Positions 35,440-44,845 of a stretch of 64,000 bases of DNA are shown piece after piece (the first letter of the stretch is position 1; each line of letters opens with the position of its first letter). Location of the stretch: the NCBI RefSeq assembly GCF_004745635.1, contig NZ_SRLB01000009.1, forward strand, positions 1 through 64,000, given 5' to 3'. Under the pieces are notes generated by a model, which searched no databases, had not been told where the DNA came from, and saw only the letters and a program-made list of their open reading frames with translations. The position numbers were made by a program, and so were the translations under genes. The stretch is from Methylobacterium nonmethylotrophicum (GTDB taxonomy: Bacteria; Pseudomonadota; Alphaproteobacteria; Rhizobiales; Beijerinckiaceae).

Positions 35440-36593
35440 GCGACACCCTCGACCCCGCGGAGATCCGCGCCAATGTCCGCCGCTTCGCCGAGCGCGAGGT
35501 GCGGCCGGGCTCGGCCGCCCGCGACCGGGAGGAGCGCTTCGACGCGGGCCTGTTCCGCCGCCTCGGCGATCTCGGCGTGCTCGGGGCCCTCGCTTCGGCG
35601 CGCTACGGCGGCGCGGAGCTCGATCCGGTCGCGGTGGCGATCATCCACGAGGAGCTCGCCGCCGCCGATCCGGGCCTTGCCCTCGCGTATCTCGCCCATG
35701 CGGTGCTGTTCGTGAACGCGGTGGCGCGGCATGCGGGCGAGGCCCAGCGCACCCGCGTGCTGCCGGATGCCTGTTCCGGCCGGACCATCGGCGCGGTCGC
35801 GATGAGCGAGGCGGGTGCGGGCAGCGACCTGATGGCGATGCGCACCACCGCCCGGCGCGAGGGCGGGCGCTACGTCATCGAGGGCACGAAGACCTGGATC
35901 ACCAACGGGGCGCTCGGCCCCGGCGACCTCGGCGACGTCGCCCTCGTCTACGCCCGCACCGGGGAGGGGGTGCGCGGCCTCTCGCTGTTCCTCGTCCAGC
36001 GCGGCATGCCGGGCTTCCGGCTCGGCGGCGTGATCGGCGGCAAGCTCGGCATGCGCACCGCGACCTGCGCCGAGCTGGTCTTCGACGGCTGCGCGGTGCC
36101 GGACGGGAACCGGGTCGGGCCGGAGGGCGGCGCCGTGATGATGCTGATGCGCACCCTGGAGATCGAGCGGCTGATGCTGGCCGCGATCGCGCTGGGGATC
36201 GCGCGGCGCGCCCTCGCGATCATGAACCGTTATGCGAGCGAGCGCCGGACCTTCGGGGCGCCGCTTCGGGAGCACGGCCAGATCCAGGGCTACCTCGCGG
36301 AGAGCTACGCGGCCTTCCGGGCGGGGCGCGCCTACGTGGCGGCGGCCGCCTCCGCGCTCGCCGGGCCTGGCTGCGGGGCCGATGCCGACGGGGCGAAGCT
36401 CTACTGCGCCCGGATGGCCAAGACGGTCGCCGACCACGCCATCCAGGTGCTCGGCGGCAACGGCTACGTCGAGGCCTACGAGGTCGAGCGCCTGTGGCGC
36501 GACGCACGTCTCCTCGAGATCGGCGGTGGTACGAACGAGATGCTGCAGAAGGCGATCACCCGGCACCTGACCCGTCCGGAGACGCTGGAATGA
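35436..36593 (+). CDS. Acyl-CoA dehydrogenase, isovaleryl type
   Basis: The 385-aa flavoprotein has the usual three-part fold: N-terminal helical domain, central beta domain with AMSEAGAGSDL and KTWITNGA (FAD contacts), and C-terminal bundle with RRTFGAPLREHGQIQG, IQVLGGNGYVEAY and the ending RDARLLEIGGGTNE. The usual catalytic Glu in the C-terminal YEGT segment is glycine here. Instead Glu244 (LEIERLMLA) sits where isovaleryl-CoA dehydrogenase keeps its base, so the enzyme is probably active on a branched or bulky thioester, possibly an ACP-bound one. GTG start overlaps the upstream stop. It ends the first transcription block. Confidence 0.9.
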   Translation: MSDTLDPAEIRANVRRFAEREVRPGSAARDREERFDAGLFRRLGDLGVLGALASARYGGAELDPVAVAIIHEELAAADPGLALAYLAHAVLFVNAVARHAGEAQRTRVLPDACSGRTIGAVAMSEAGAGSDLMAMRTTARREGGRYVIEGTKTWITNGALGPGDLGDVALVYARTGEGVRGLSLFLVQRGMPGFRLGGVIGGKLGMRTATCAELVFDGCAVPDGNRVGPEGGAVMMLMRTLEIERLMLAAIALGIARRALAIMNRYASERRTFGAPLREHGQIQGYLAESYAAFRAGRAYVAAAASALAGPGCGADADGAKLYCARMAKTVADHAIQVLGGNGYVEAYEVERLWRDARLLEIGGGTNEMLQKAITRHLTRPETLE

Positions 36594-36978
36594 GGAGACT
36601 CTCGCACGGGGAGACGCCGGGATGACGTGACGCCCGCATGAGCATCGCGCGAACCGACCCGCGATCGCGCCGTCGCCGGACAAACATGCCGGCATTCCGC
36701 GCGCGCCCAGTGTCGCGCCGGTATTGGCCTGATCGCGCCCAATCCGGCGGCCTGCCGTTCCGGCATACATCAAATGATTGATGTTGATCTTGGGCTGAAT
36801 GCATGGCATCATCTCGGGATTGAGTGTTTTCCTCTTGAATTGGATCCGTCTCCTCTGCGGGAGATAGGGAGAGCACCGGCCGATCCGGTGGAGATCGGCC
36901 ATTCCGACAGCCGCTGACTGTGATGGGCTGCGCTGCCGACCGGGCGGGCCGCCGATCTCCGGCCGCGAGGAGGGCGAG
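36594..36978. other. Intergenic region before NRPS gene, probable promoter zone
   Basis: This 385-nt gap is the only large break within the cluster. It contains an AT-rich stretch (~36760-36850), unusual for this genome, with the inverted repeat catcaa-atga-ttgatg at 36768-36783. This makes it a good candidate for a second promoter and operator driving the NRPS and export genes. No ORF is supported. Confidence 0.5.
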
Positions 36979-39900
36979 GTGATGCGGATGGCGGAGACGG
37001 ACCGCGTTGCAGGGCGCGAACCGGCAGCGCGGGAGCCGTCGGCGGCAGAGGACGGGGGCGGGGAGAGAGTCCGGGCGTCCGATCCCTTCCCGCTCACGGA
37101 TGTCCAGCGGGCCTACTGGCTCGGCCGGTCCGCCGCCTTCGACCTCGGCAATATCGGCTGCCACATCTACGCGGAGATGCGGATCGTCCCGGCGGCCCTG
37201 CCGCAGGTCGAGCCGGCCTGGCGGCGGCTGGTGCAGCGCCACCCGATGCTGCGCGCGGTGATCCGCCCGGACGGGCTCCAGGAGGTGCGCGCCGACGTCC
37301 CGCCCTACCGCATCTCCCATCTCGACCTGACCCGCGCCGCGCCGGAGCGGGCGGAGGCCGCGATCGGCGCGGTGCGGGCCGAGATGTCGCATCGCGTCTA
37401 CGCCGCCGAGACCTGGCCGCTGTTCGAGCTTCGCACCACCGCGACGCCCGCGAAGGTGCTGCTGCATTTCAGCCTCGACCTGCTCGTCGCGGATTTCTGG
37501 AGCATCCAGATCCTGCTCGGCGAACTCGCCCGCCTGATCCTCGATCCGGGCGCCGACCTCGTCCCGCTGACCATGACCTTCGCGGATTACCTCGCGGCGG
37601 CCGAGGAGCGCCGGAACGGCTTTCGCCTGGAGCGGGCGCGGCGCTACTGGGTCGATCGCCTCGACACCCTGCCGCCGGCGCCGCGCCTGCCCCTCGCCCG
37701 GCAGCCCGGCACGATCGCCCGCCCGGTCTTCCGGCGCACCAGCCTCACGGTCGAGCCCGCGGCCTGGGCAATCCTGAAGGCGCGGGCGCAGGCGGCGGGC
37801 CTGACGCCCACCGGCGTGGTGATGGCGGCCTTCGCCCGGGTCGTCGCGGCGTGGAGCGAGAGCCGCCACTTCACCCTCAACCTGACGCTGTTCAACCGCG
37901 CGCCCCTCGATCCCCAGGTCTACGGCATCGTCGGCGACTTCACCGCGCTCCTCCTGCTGGAGGTCCGCGACGACCCGGCGCGGGGCTTCCTGGACTTCGC
38001 CCGGGCGCTCGCGGCGCAGTTCCGCACCGACCTGCGCCACCGGGCCTATGACGGGATCCGTCTCCTCCAGGACATCGCCCGGCGCGGCGACCCGGACCGG
38101 CCCGCCGCCATGCCGGTCGTGTTCACGAGCGCGCTCGCCAACAGCATGCCGGGGCTGGAGACGACGGTCGAGGCCGGCAGCGTCGAGTACGCGGTGAGCC
38201 AGACGCCCCAGGTCTGGATCGACCACCAGGTCTACGAGCGGGCAGGCCGCCTCTTCCTGTCCTTCGACGCCGTCGAGGCGCTGTTTCCCGCCGGCCTCGT
38301 CGAGGCGATGGCGGCGGCCTATGACGCGCTGCTGCACCGTCTCGCGGCCGACGACGCGGCCTGGCACGCCAATCCCGACCTTGTCCCGGCGGCCCTGCGC
38401 GCGCCGATCCTGGCGGCGAACCGCACCGAGGCGCCGCTCCCCTCCGGCCTCCTCCACCTGCCGTTCCTCGAGCAGGCACGGGCGCGGCCCGATGCGCTCG
38501 CGGTCGTCACCCTCGAGCGGCGCCTGACCTATGCCGACCTCGCGCGGCGCGCCCGCGGGCTCGCCGCGCGCCTCCAGGCCCTCGGCGTCGGGCCGGGCCG
38601 CCTCGTCGCGGTGGTGATGGAGAAGGGCTGGGAGCAGGTCGTGGCCGTGCTGGCGGTTCTGGAGGCGGGCGCGGCCTACCTGCCCCTCGACCCGGACCTG
38701 CCGGCGGCGCGCCGCAACGCGCTGATGGCCGAGGGCGGCGTCGGAATCGTCCTGACGCAGCCCTGCCTCCTGCCGCGCCTCGCGTTGCCGGCGCAGGTCT
38801 CGGCCCTCGCGCTCTCGTGGGGCGAGGTCGGCGAGCCCCTGTGCGAGGCGGGGCGGGCCGTTCCCGGCGACCTCGCCTACGTCATCTTCACCTCCGGCTC
38901 CACCGGCCAGCCGAAGGGCGTGATGATCGAGCACCGCAGCGCGCTCAACACGGTCCTCGACATCAACGCCCGGTTCGGCATCGGCCCCGGCGACCGGGTG
39001 CTCGGCCTCTCGTCCCTGAGCTTCGATCTCTCGGTCTACGACATCTTCGGCACGCTGGCGGCCGGGGCGACCCTGGTGATCCCGCACGCGACGAGCGCGC
39101 GCGAGCCCGGCGACTGGGACGACCTCGTGCGCCGCGAGGGCGTGACGGTCTGGAACTCGGTCCCGGCCCTCTACGGCCTGTGGCTCGACCGCCTGGAGGC
39201 GGAGCCCGGCCCGGTCGCCCGGACCTTGCGCCTCGCGCTGCTCAGCGGCGACTGGGTCCCGCTCGGGCTGCCTGCGCGCTCGCGCGCGCTCCTGCCGGGC
39301 ACCCGGACGATCAGCCTCGGCGGGGCGACCGAGGCCTCGATCTGGTCGATCGTGCACGAGATCGGCGCCCTCGACCCCGCCTGGACCAGCATCCCGTACG
39401 GGACGGCTCTGGCCAACCAGACCATGCAGGTGCTCGACGCCGATTTGCGCCCCTGCCCGCCCTGGGTGCGGGGCGAGATCTGCATCGGCGGCGTCGGACT
39501 CGCCCGCGGCTACCTCAACGATCCGGACAAGACCGCCGCGAAGTTCGTCGTCTCGCCGCATGACGGGAGCCGGCTCTACCGCACGGGCGACCGCGGGCGG
39601 CATTTCCCCAACGGCGCCATCGAGTTCCTGGGCCGCGACGACGGGCAGGTGAAGCTGAACGGCTACCGGATCGAGCTCGGCGAGATCGAGGCGGTGCTCG
39701 CGCGCGACCCCCGGGTGGCGCAGGCGGCGGTCACCTTCGAGCGCACGCCCTCGGGCGGGCGCCTCGCGGCCTTCGTGGCGGCGCCCGGCCTCGACCCGGC
39801 GGAGGTGGCGGAAATCGCGCGCGCGACCCTGCCGGCCTCCATGGTGCCGGGCCTGTGCCGGGTCCTGCCGGCGCTGCCCCTGACGCCGAACGGCAAGATC

Positions 39901-40941
39901 GACCGCCGCGCGCTGCTGCGGCTCCTGCCGCCGCTCGACGCGGCGCCCGCACCCGCACCCGTCTCAGCCCAGGCCGGGGAGGAGGAGATCCTGCTCGCGC
40001 TGGTGGCGGGCGAGCTCGCGCGGCCGGACCTCGCCGCCGCCGACAACCTGCTGGCGCTCGGCGCGACCTCCCTCGACCTCGTGCGGATCGTCGGGCGGAT
40101 CGAGGCGCGGTTCGGGATCCGGCCGTCCTTCGCGGCCTTCTTCGCCGATCCCACCGTCGCGGCGCTCGCCCGCACTATCGCGGCCGAGAGTGCGGCGAAC
40201 AGCGCGGCGCATCGGCGCCGCGCCCCGCTTCCGGCCAACCAGAACCGGCCGGCCGCGGAACCCGTCCTCCTCGATCCGGCGGAGCGCGAGGCCTTCCTGC
40301 GCGCGGAGCACGGACGCCGGCGCTGTCCCGAGGAGTGGGGGCGCGTGGCGCTGCCGCCGCCTGCGCCCGCGGACGGGCCGGAGCGCCGCAGCGTCCGCAG
40401 CTACCTGCCGGATGCGGTGCCGCTCGGGACGCTCGGGACCTGGCTCGGCGCGCTCGCCCGCACGGCCGCCGGGCGCCGGCCTTACGGCTCGGCCGGCGGC
40501 ACCTACGCGGTGCAGTGCTACCTGCACGTCAGGCAGGGCGGCGTCGCCGGATGCCCGGCCGGGACCTTCTGCTACGACCCCGCCGACCACGTCCTTATCC
40601 CGCTGACCCTCGGCGTCGATCTTTCCGAGGAGATCCACGAGCCCTTCGCCAACGCCCCGATGGCGCGCGGCGCCGCGGTCTCGGTCTTCCTGGTCGGCGA
40701 GCCGCGGGCGATCGAGCCGCTCTACGGCGAGATGGCCTCGCGCTTCCTGCTGCTCGAGGCGGGCGCGATGGGGCATGCCCTCGAATGCGCGGGGGCCCGC
40801 TGCGGCCTCGGGATCTGCGCCATCGGCTGGCTCAACTTCGAGCCGGTCCGGCCGCTGTTCCTGCTCGACGAGCGCCAGCCGCTCCTGCACGCCCTCGTCG
40901 GCGGGCTCGCCGAAGGCGCGATCGAGGAAGGCGTCGTATGA
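36979..40941 (+). CDS. NRPS module: Cy-A(Cys)-PCP-oxidase
   Basis: The 1320-aa single-module synthetase has four domains. (1) A heterocyclisation domain at about 40-470: the condensation motif is replaced by the Cy form DxxxxDxxS (Asp167, Asp172, Ser175, in DLLVADFWS). (2) Adenylation, about 490-990: FTSGSTGQPKG at 637, core SFDLSVYD at 681. The binding-pocket residues by alignment to GrsA are D683, L684, Y687, N726, L754, S756, L780, I788, W789, K973. The string DLYNLSLIWK is a known cysteine code. (3) A PCP at about 1000-1080 with Ser1031 (LGATSLDL). (4) A C-terminal flavin oxidase domain of the McbC/SagB nitroreductase type at about 1135-1320. Expected chemistry: condensation of an acyl donor with Cys, cyclisation to thiazoline, oxidation to thiazole. 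GTG 36979 and ATG 36982 both follow aggagg; numbering uses the GTG. Confidence 0.92.
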   Translation: MMRMAETDRVAGREPAAREPSAAEDGGGERVRASDPFPLTDVQRAYWLGRSAAFDLGNIGCHIYAEMRIVPAALPQVEPAWRRLVQRHPMLRAVIRPDGLQEVRADVPPYRISHLDLTRAAPERAEAAIGAVRAEMSHRVYAAETWPLFELRTTATPAKVLLHFSLDLLVADFWSIQILLGELARLILDPGADLVPLTMTFADYLAAAEERRNGFRLERARRYWVDRLDTLPPAPRLPLARQPGTIARPVFRRTSLTVEPAAWAILKARAQAAGLTPTGVVMAAFARVVAAWSESRHFTLNLTLFNRAPLDPQVYGIVGDFTALLLLEVRDDPARGFLDFARALAAQFRTDLRHRAYDGIRLLQDIARRGDPDRPAAMPVVFTSALANSMPGLETTVEAGSVEYAVSQTPQVWIDHQVYERAGRLFLSFDAVEALFPAGLVEAMAAAYDALLHRLAADDAAWHANPDLVPAALRAPILAANRTEAPLPSGLLHLPFLEQARARPDALAVVTLERRLTYADLARRARGLAARLQALGVGPGRLVAVVMEKGWEQVVAVLAVLEAGAAYLPLDPDLPAARRNALMAEGGVGIVLTQPCLLPRLALPAQVSALALSWGEVGEPLCEAGRAVPGDLAYVIFTSGSTGQPKGVMIEHRSALNTVLDINARFGIGPGDRVLGLSSLSFDLSVYDIFGTLAAGATLVIPHATSAREPGDWDDLVRREGVTVWNSVPALYGLWLDRLEAEPGPVARTLRLALLSGDWVPLGLPARSRALLPGTRTISLGGATEASIWSIVHEIGALDPAWTSIPYGTALANQTMQVLDADLRPCPPWVRGEICIGGVGLARGYLNDPDKTAAKFVVSPHDGSRLYRTGDRGRHFPNGAIEFLGRDDGQVKLNGYRIELGEIEAVLARDPRVAQAAVTFERTPSGGRLAAFVAAPGLDPAEVAEIARATLPASMVPGLCRVLPALPLTPNGKIDRRALLRLLPPLDAAPAPAPVSAQAGEEEILLALVAGELARPDLAAADNLLALGATSLDLVRIVGRIEARFGIRPSFAAFFADPTVAALARTIAAESAANSAAHRRRAPLPANQNRPAAEPVLLDPAEREAFLRAEHGRRRCPEEWGRVALPPPAPADGPERRSVRSYLPDAVPLGTLGTWLGALARTAAGRRPYGSAGGTYAVQCYLHVRQGGVAGCPAGTFCYDPADHVLIPLTLGVDLSEEIHEPFANAPMARGAAVSVFLVGEPRAIEPLYGEMASRFLLLEAGAMGHALECAGARCGLGICAIGWLNFEPVRPLFLLDERQPLLHALVGGLAEGAIEEGVV

Positions 40942-43640
40942 CCGCGTCGGAAGTCCTGGCGGATCTCCGCCGGCAGGGCGTCACCCTCTGGGCCGACGGG
41001 CCGGACCTGCGCTTCAGCGCCCCCCGGGGCGTCGTGGACGCCGCCGCCGTCTCCCTGCTCTCGCGCCACAAGCCCGAATTGCTGCGGCTCGTCGCCAGCC
41101 CGTCCGAGGCCGCGCCCGAGGCGGCGCCGCAGCCCCCGCCCGCCGCCCTGCCGCTTCGGGCGCCGGCCGGCTTCTCCCTCGACGACGACGTCCTGTCGCT
41201 CGCCGCGATCCCCGACTGGGTGCTGGAGGACCAGGCGCCCTACGTGCGCCACGTCTCGCCCTACAAGGGCTTCCTCTACGGCCGGATGGGGCTCGACAAG
41301 ACCTTCCTGCGCGGGGAGGGCTGCTACCTCGTCGATGCAGACGGGCATCGCTACGCTGACTGCATCGCCCAGTTCGGTGCCGTGCCGTTCGGCCACGACC
41401 CCGATCCCGTCTGGGACGCGATCGTGGCCCTGCGCCGCGAGCGGCGGCCGAACCTCGTCATCACGTCGATCTCGCAGGAAGCCGGGGCCCTGGCCGAGCG
41501 CCTGCTCGCGCTCGCCCCGCCGGGTCTCGCCCACGCGGTGTTCTCCAACAGCGGCGCGGAGGCGGTGGAGGCCGCCCTCAAGCTCGCCCGGGTGGCCACG
41601 GGCCGGACCGGCATCCTGTCGGCCCGCGACGGCTTCCACGGCCTGACCCTCGGGGCGCTGTCGGCGACGGGCCGCGACTTCTTCCAGCGCGGCTTCGGCG
41701 CGCCGGCCGCCGGCTTCAACTACGTGCCGTTCGGCGACCTCGCGGCTGTGGAGGCCGCGATGGCGGCCCGGCCCGGCTACTTCGCGGCCTTCATCGTCGA
41801 GCCGGTCCAGGGCGAATCCGGCATCCTGCCGGCGCCGCCCGGCTACCTGCGGGAGGCGCAGGCGATCTGCCGGCGCCACGGCGCTCTCCTGATCGTCGAC
41901 GAGGTCCAGACCGGGCTCGGCCGCACCGGGCGGCTCTTCGCCTGCGAGGAGGACGGCGTCACGCCGGACGTCATGGTCCTCGCCAAGGCGCTCGGCGGCG
42001 GCCTCGTGCCGGTCGGGGCCTGCCTCTACACCCGGGAGGTCTACCGCGAGAGCTTCGACCTGCGGCACGGCTCGACCTTCGGCGGCAACGCGCTCGCCTG
42101 CCGGGCCGCGATGGCGACCCTCGACCTCCTGACACGGGACGACCAGGCCCTCGTGCGGCACGTCGCGGCGGTGGGGCGGACGCTGCGCGCCGACCTCGAC
42201 GCGGTGCAGGCGGAGTTTCCCCGCCTCGTCGCCGCGGTGCGGGGCCGGGGCCTGATGCTCGGGGTCGCCCTCGACCTCGACCAGGCGGGCCGGGCGGCCG
42301 GCGGCATCATCTCGGCGATGCAGCAGCAGGGCCTGCTCCTCTACCTCGTCGTCAGCTACCTGCTCAACGTCGCGCGCATCCGCATCGCGCCCTCCTTCAC
42401 CCAGGGCACGGTCCTGCGGATCGAGCCGCCGCTCGTGGCGGACGAGGCCTTCTGCGCCGCCGTCGCGGCGGGGCTGCGGCGCGTCCTGGCGATCCTCGAG
42501 CGGGGCGATGCCGGCGCGCTGCTCGCCCACCTCATCGCGCCGGGCGCCCCGATCCCGGCCGAGCCCGCCTCGCCCCGCAAGGCGCCCGCCTCGCCCGGCG
42601 AGGCGCCCGCCACCGCCGCCCGCTTCGCCTTCGTGGTGCACCTCCTCGGCCCCTCGGACATGCACCGCTTCGACCCGAGCTTCGCGCGCTTCACGACCGC
42701 CCAGCTCGACGGCTTCCGGCGCCGCACCGCCCCCTTCGTGCGGCCCTTCGCGAGCGGCGCGCTGCAGGTGCGGGACCGCGCCGGCCGCGAGGCGGCGGGG
42801 GAGCTCCTGGTGATCCCGCACACGCCCGAGGAGCTGCTGGCGCTGCCGGGCGCGGAGGCCCGCGACCTCGTCCAGCGGGCGGTGGATCTCGGGGCGGAGC
42901 GCGGCGCCGCGGTGATCGGGCTCGGCGGGTTCAGCTCGATCGTCTCGGATGGCGGCCTCGCGCTCAAGGCACCGCCGGAGCTGCGGATCACCAGCGGCAA
43001 CAGCCTGACGACCTGGACCGCGCTCGCGGCGGTCGAGCGGGCCTGCGCGGCGCGGCGCATGCCGCTCGAGGGCTGCACGGTGGCGATCCTGGGTGCTGCG
43101 GGCGCCATCGGGCACGCGCTCGCCCGCCTCTGCCCCGACCGCGCCGGCGCGCTCCTCCTCGTGGGCAACCCGCGCAGCGCGCAAGGCGGCCTCGACCGGC
43201 TGGAGGCGATCGCCGCCGCGTGCCGCGCCGCGTCCGGGCGCCCGGTGCGGGCGACCCTCGACCTCGACGCGCTCGCGGAGGCCGACGTGGTCTTCACCGC
43301 GACGAGCGCCGTCGCGCCGTTCCTGCGCGGGACCCAGCTGCGCCGGGGCGCCCTGATCTGCGACGTCTCGCGGCCGAAGAACGCGATGCCCGACCTCTAC
43401 GCCGAGCGCCCGGACCTCGTGCCGGTCGGAAGCGGGCTCCTGCGCGCGCCGGCCGGCGCCGCCCTCGACCGCCTGGGCGAGTGCGGGCAGCCCGACGTGC
43501 TCGTCGCCTGCGCGGCCGAGACGATCGTGCTGGCGCTCTCGGGGCACCGCGACGGCCATCTCTGCGGCGCCCTCGACCTCGCGACCATCGAGGCGATCGG
43601 GCGCCTCGCCACCCAGGCCGGCTTCGCGGTGGTGGAGTGA
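40938..43640 (+). CDS. TubC-docking / class III aminotransferase / acyl-ACP-reductase-like fusion
   Basis: This 900-aa protein has three parts. Residues 1-50 (LADLRRQGVTLWADG...LLSRHKPELLRLV) match TubC-type N-terminal docking domains. Residues ~75-530 are a PLP class III aminotransferase: FSNSGAEAVEAALK, DGFHGLTLGAL, IVDEVQTGLGRTG and Lys350 in LAKALGGGL. Residues ~560-900 resemble cyanobacterial long-chain acyl-ACP reductase: GLGGFSSIV, ITSGNSLTTW, a nucleotide loop GAAGAIG from Gly719, and Cys858 in VACAAETI, which aligns with that family's catalytic cysteine. A reductase-plus-transaminase would release a carrier-bound acyl group as aldehyde and convert it to an amine. ATGA overlap with the NRPS gene fits a docking role. 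I know no described enzyme with this order of domains. Confidence 0.85.
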   Translation: MTASEVLADLRRQGVTLWADGPDLRFSAPRGVVDAAAVSLLSRHKPELLRLVASPSEAAPEAAPQPPPAALPLRAPAGFSLDDDVLSLAAIPDWVLEDQAPYVRHVSPYKGFLYGRMGLDKTFLRGEGCYLVDADGHRYADCIAQFGAVPFGHDPDPVWDAIVALRRERRPNLVITSISQEAGALAERLLALAPPGLAHAVFSNSGAEAVEAALKLARVATGRTGILSARDGFHGLTLGALSATGRDFFQRGFGAPAAGFNYVPFGDLAAVEAAMAARPGYFAAFIVEPVQGESGILPAPPGYLREAQAICRRHGALLIVDEVQTGLGRTGRLFACEEDGVTPDVMVLAKALGGGLVPVGACLYTREVYRESFDLRHGSTFGGNALACRAAMATLDLLTRDDQALVRHVAAVGRTLRADLDAVQAEFPRLVAAVRGRGLMLGVALDLDQAGRAAGGIISAMQQQGLLLYLVVSYLLNVARIRIAPSFTQGTVLRIEPPLVADEAFCAAVAAGLRRVLAILERGDAGALLAHLIAPGAPIPAEPASPRKAPASPGEAPATAARFAFVVHLLGPSDMHRFDPSFARFTTAQLDGFRRRTAPFVRPFASGALQVRDRAGREAAGELLVIPHTPEELLALPGAEARDLVQRAVDLGAERGAAVIGLGGFSSIVSDGGLALKAPPELRITSGNSLTTWTALAAVERACAARRMPLEGCTVAILGAAGAIGHALARLCPDRAGALLLVGNPRSAQGGLDRLEAIAAACRAASGRPVRATLDLDALAEADVVFTATSAVAPFLRGTQLRRGALICDVSRPKNAMPDLYAERPDLVPVGSGLLRAPAGAALDRLGECGQPDVLVACAAETIVLALSGHRDGHLCGALDLATIEAIGRLATQAGFAVVE

Positions 43641-43681
43641 CGGGCGCCCCGACGGGCGGCTCTTGGCGAAGGGGGGAGGGG

Positions 43682-44845
43682 ATGGAGGTCCGGGTGAGCG
43701 GGGGGCGGACGGGAGGGCGGCTCCGTTGCTCGGTCGGCCCGCGCCCGCTCGCTGTGCTCGCCCTTCTCCTCCTGGCGGGCTGCCACGAGGCGGCCCCGCC
43801 GCCGCCCGCCGCGGCGCGGCCCGTGCGCACGACGCTCGCCGAGCGTCGGTCGGTGACCGAGCATCTCTCCCTCACCGGCACGGTCCGGGCGCGGGACGAG
43901 GTCGGGCTGTCCTTCCGCATCGACGGCAAGCTCGTCGAGCGCACGGTCTCGCCGGGCGATGCGGTCGTCCCCGACCAGGTCGTCGCCCGCCTCGACCCGC
44001 AGGTGGAGCAGAACGCGCTGCGCCAGGCGGAGGCCGACGTCGCGGTCGCCCAGGCGAGCTTCGTCCAGGCCCAGCGCATGGAGGCCCGGCAGAAGGAGCT
44101 CCTGACCCGGGGCTACGCCACGCGCGTGGTCTACGAGCAGGCCGCCCAGCAGCTCGAGACGTCGCAGGCCCAGCTCGACGCCGCGCGGGCGCGGCTGCGC
44201 ACCGCGCAGGGGAGGGTGTCCTACACCGAGCTGAAGGCCGACCGGGCGGGGATCGTCACCGCCAAGCTCGCCGAGCCGGGCGAGATCGTCCGGGCCGGCC
44301 AGATAGTTCTCCAGGTGGCCCGCGGCGGCACCAAGGACGCGGTGTTCGAGGTGCCGGCCCCGATGTTCCAGCTCCGCGGCGTGCCGGAGAATCCCGAGAT
44401 CACGATCGTGCTGGCGGAGAACCCGGAGGTGACGGTGACGGGCCGCGTGCGGGAGGTCGCCCCGCAGGCCGACCTCTCGACCCGCACCTTCGGGGTGAAG
44501 ATCGCCCTCCTGGCGCCCCCCGAGGCGATGCGGCTCGGGGCGATCGTGCGCGGCAGCATGAACCTCGTCTCGCCTCCGGTCATGAAGCTGCCGGCGAGCG
44601 CGCTGACCAGCCTCGGCGACAGGCCGGCGGTCTGGGTGGTGAGCCCGGCCGACGGCACGGTCGCCCTCAGGCCGATCGAGGTGATGCGCTACGACGCCGA
44701 CATCATCGTGGCGGGGGCCGGGCTCGACGACGGCGAGCGGGTGGTGACGGCGGGCGTCCACGCCCTCAAGCCCGGCCAGAAGGTGCGCCTGCTCGCCGCC
44801 GGCGCCGCCCCCGCCCCCGCCCCCGCCCCGACCTCCGTTCCATGA
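43682..44845 (+). CDS. RND efflux membrane-fusion lipoprotein
   Basis: The 387-aa periplasmic adaptor has a signal sequence with lipobox LLAGC, so it is probably lipid-anchored in the inner membrane. The MFP domains follow in order: VRTTLAERRSVTEHLSLTG, lipoyl half RARDEVGLSFRIDGKL, a helical hairpin (about 110-175), YTELKADRAGIVTAKLAE and a beta-barrel tail; the extreme C-terminus is an Ala/Pro repeat. ATG follows aagggggga. A 41-nt gap from the fusion enzyme and an ATGA overlap with the permease place it in the cluster operon as its export system. Confidence 0.92.
   Translation: MEVRVSGGRTGGRLRCSVGPRPLAVLALLLLAGCHEAAPPPPAAARPVRTTLAERRSVTEHLSLTGTVRARDEVGLSFRIDGKLVERTVSPGDAVVPDQVVARLDPQVEQNALRQAEADVAVAQASFVQAQRMEARQKELLTRGYATRVVYEQAAQQLETSQAQLDAARARLRTAQGRVSYTELKADRAGIVTAKLAEPGEIVRAGQIVLQVARGGTKDAVFEVPAPMFQLRGVPENPEITIVLAENPEVTVTGRVREVAPQADLSTRTFGVKIALLAPPEAMRLGAIVRGSMNLVSPPVMKLPASALTSLGDRPAVWVVSPADGTVALRPIEVMRYDADIIVAGAGLDDGERVVTAGVHALKPGQKVRLLAAGAAPAPAPAPTSVP

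Noticed and set aside
36979-43640. Siderophore assembly line
   Set aside because: Cy-A(Cys) modules occur in siderophores such as pyochelin, but there is no salicylate/DHB-loading enzyme, TonB receptor or iron-box-like site; the reductase-aminotransferase fusion points to another product.
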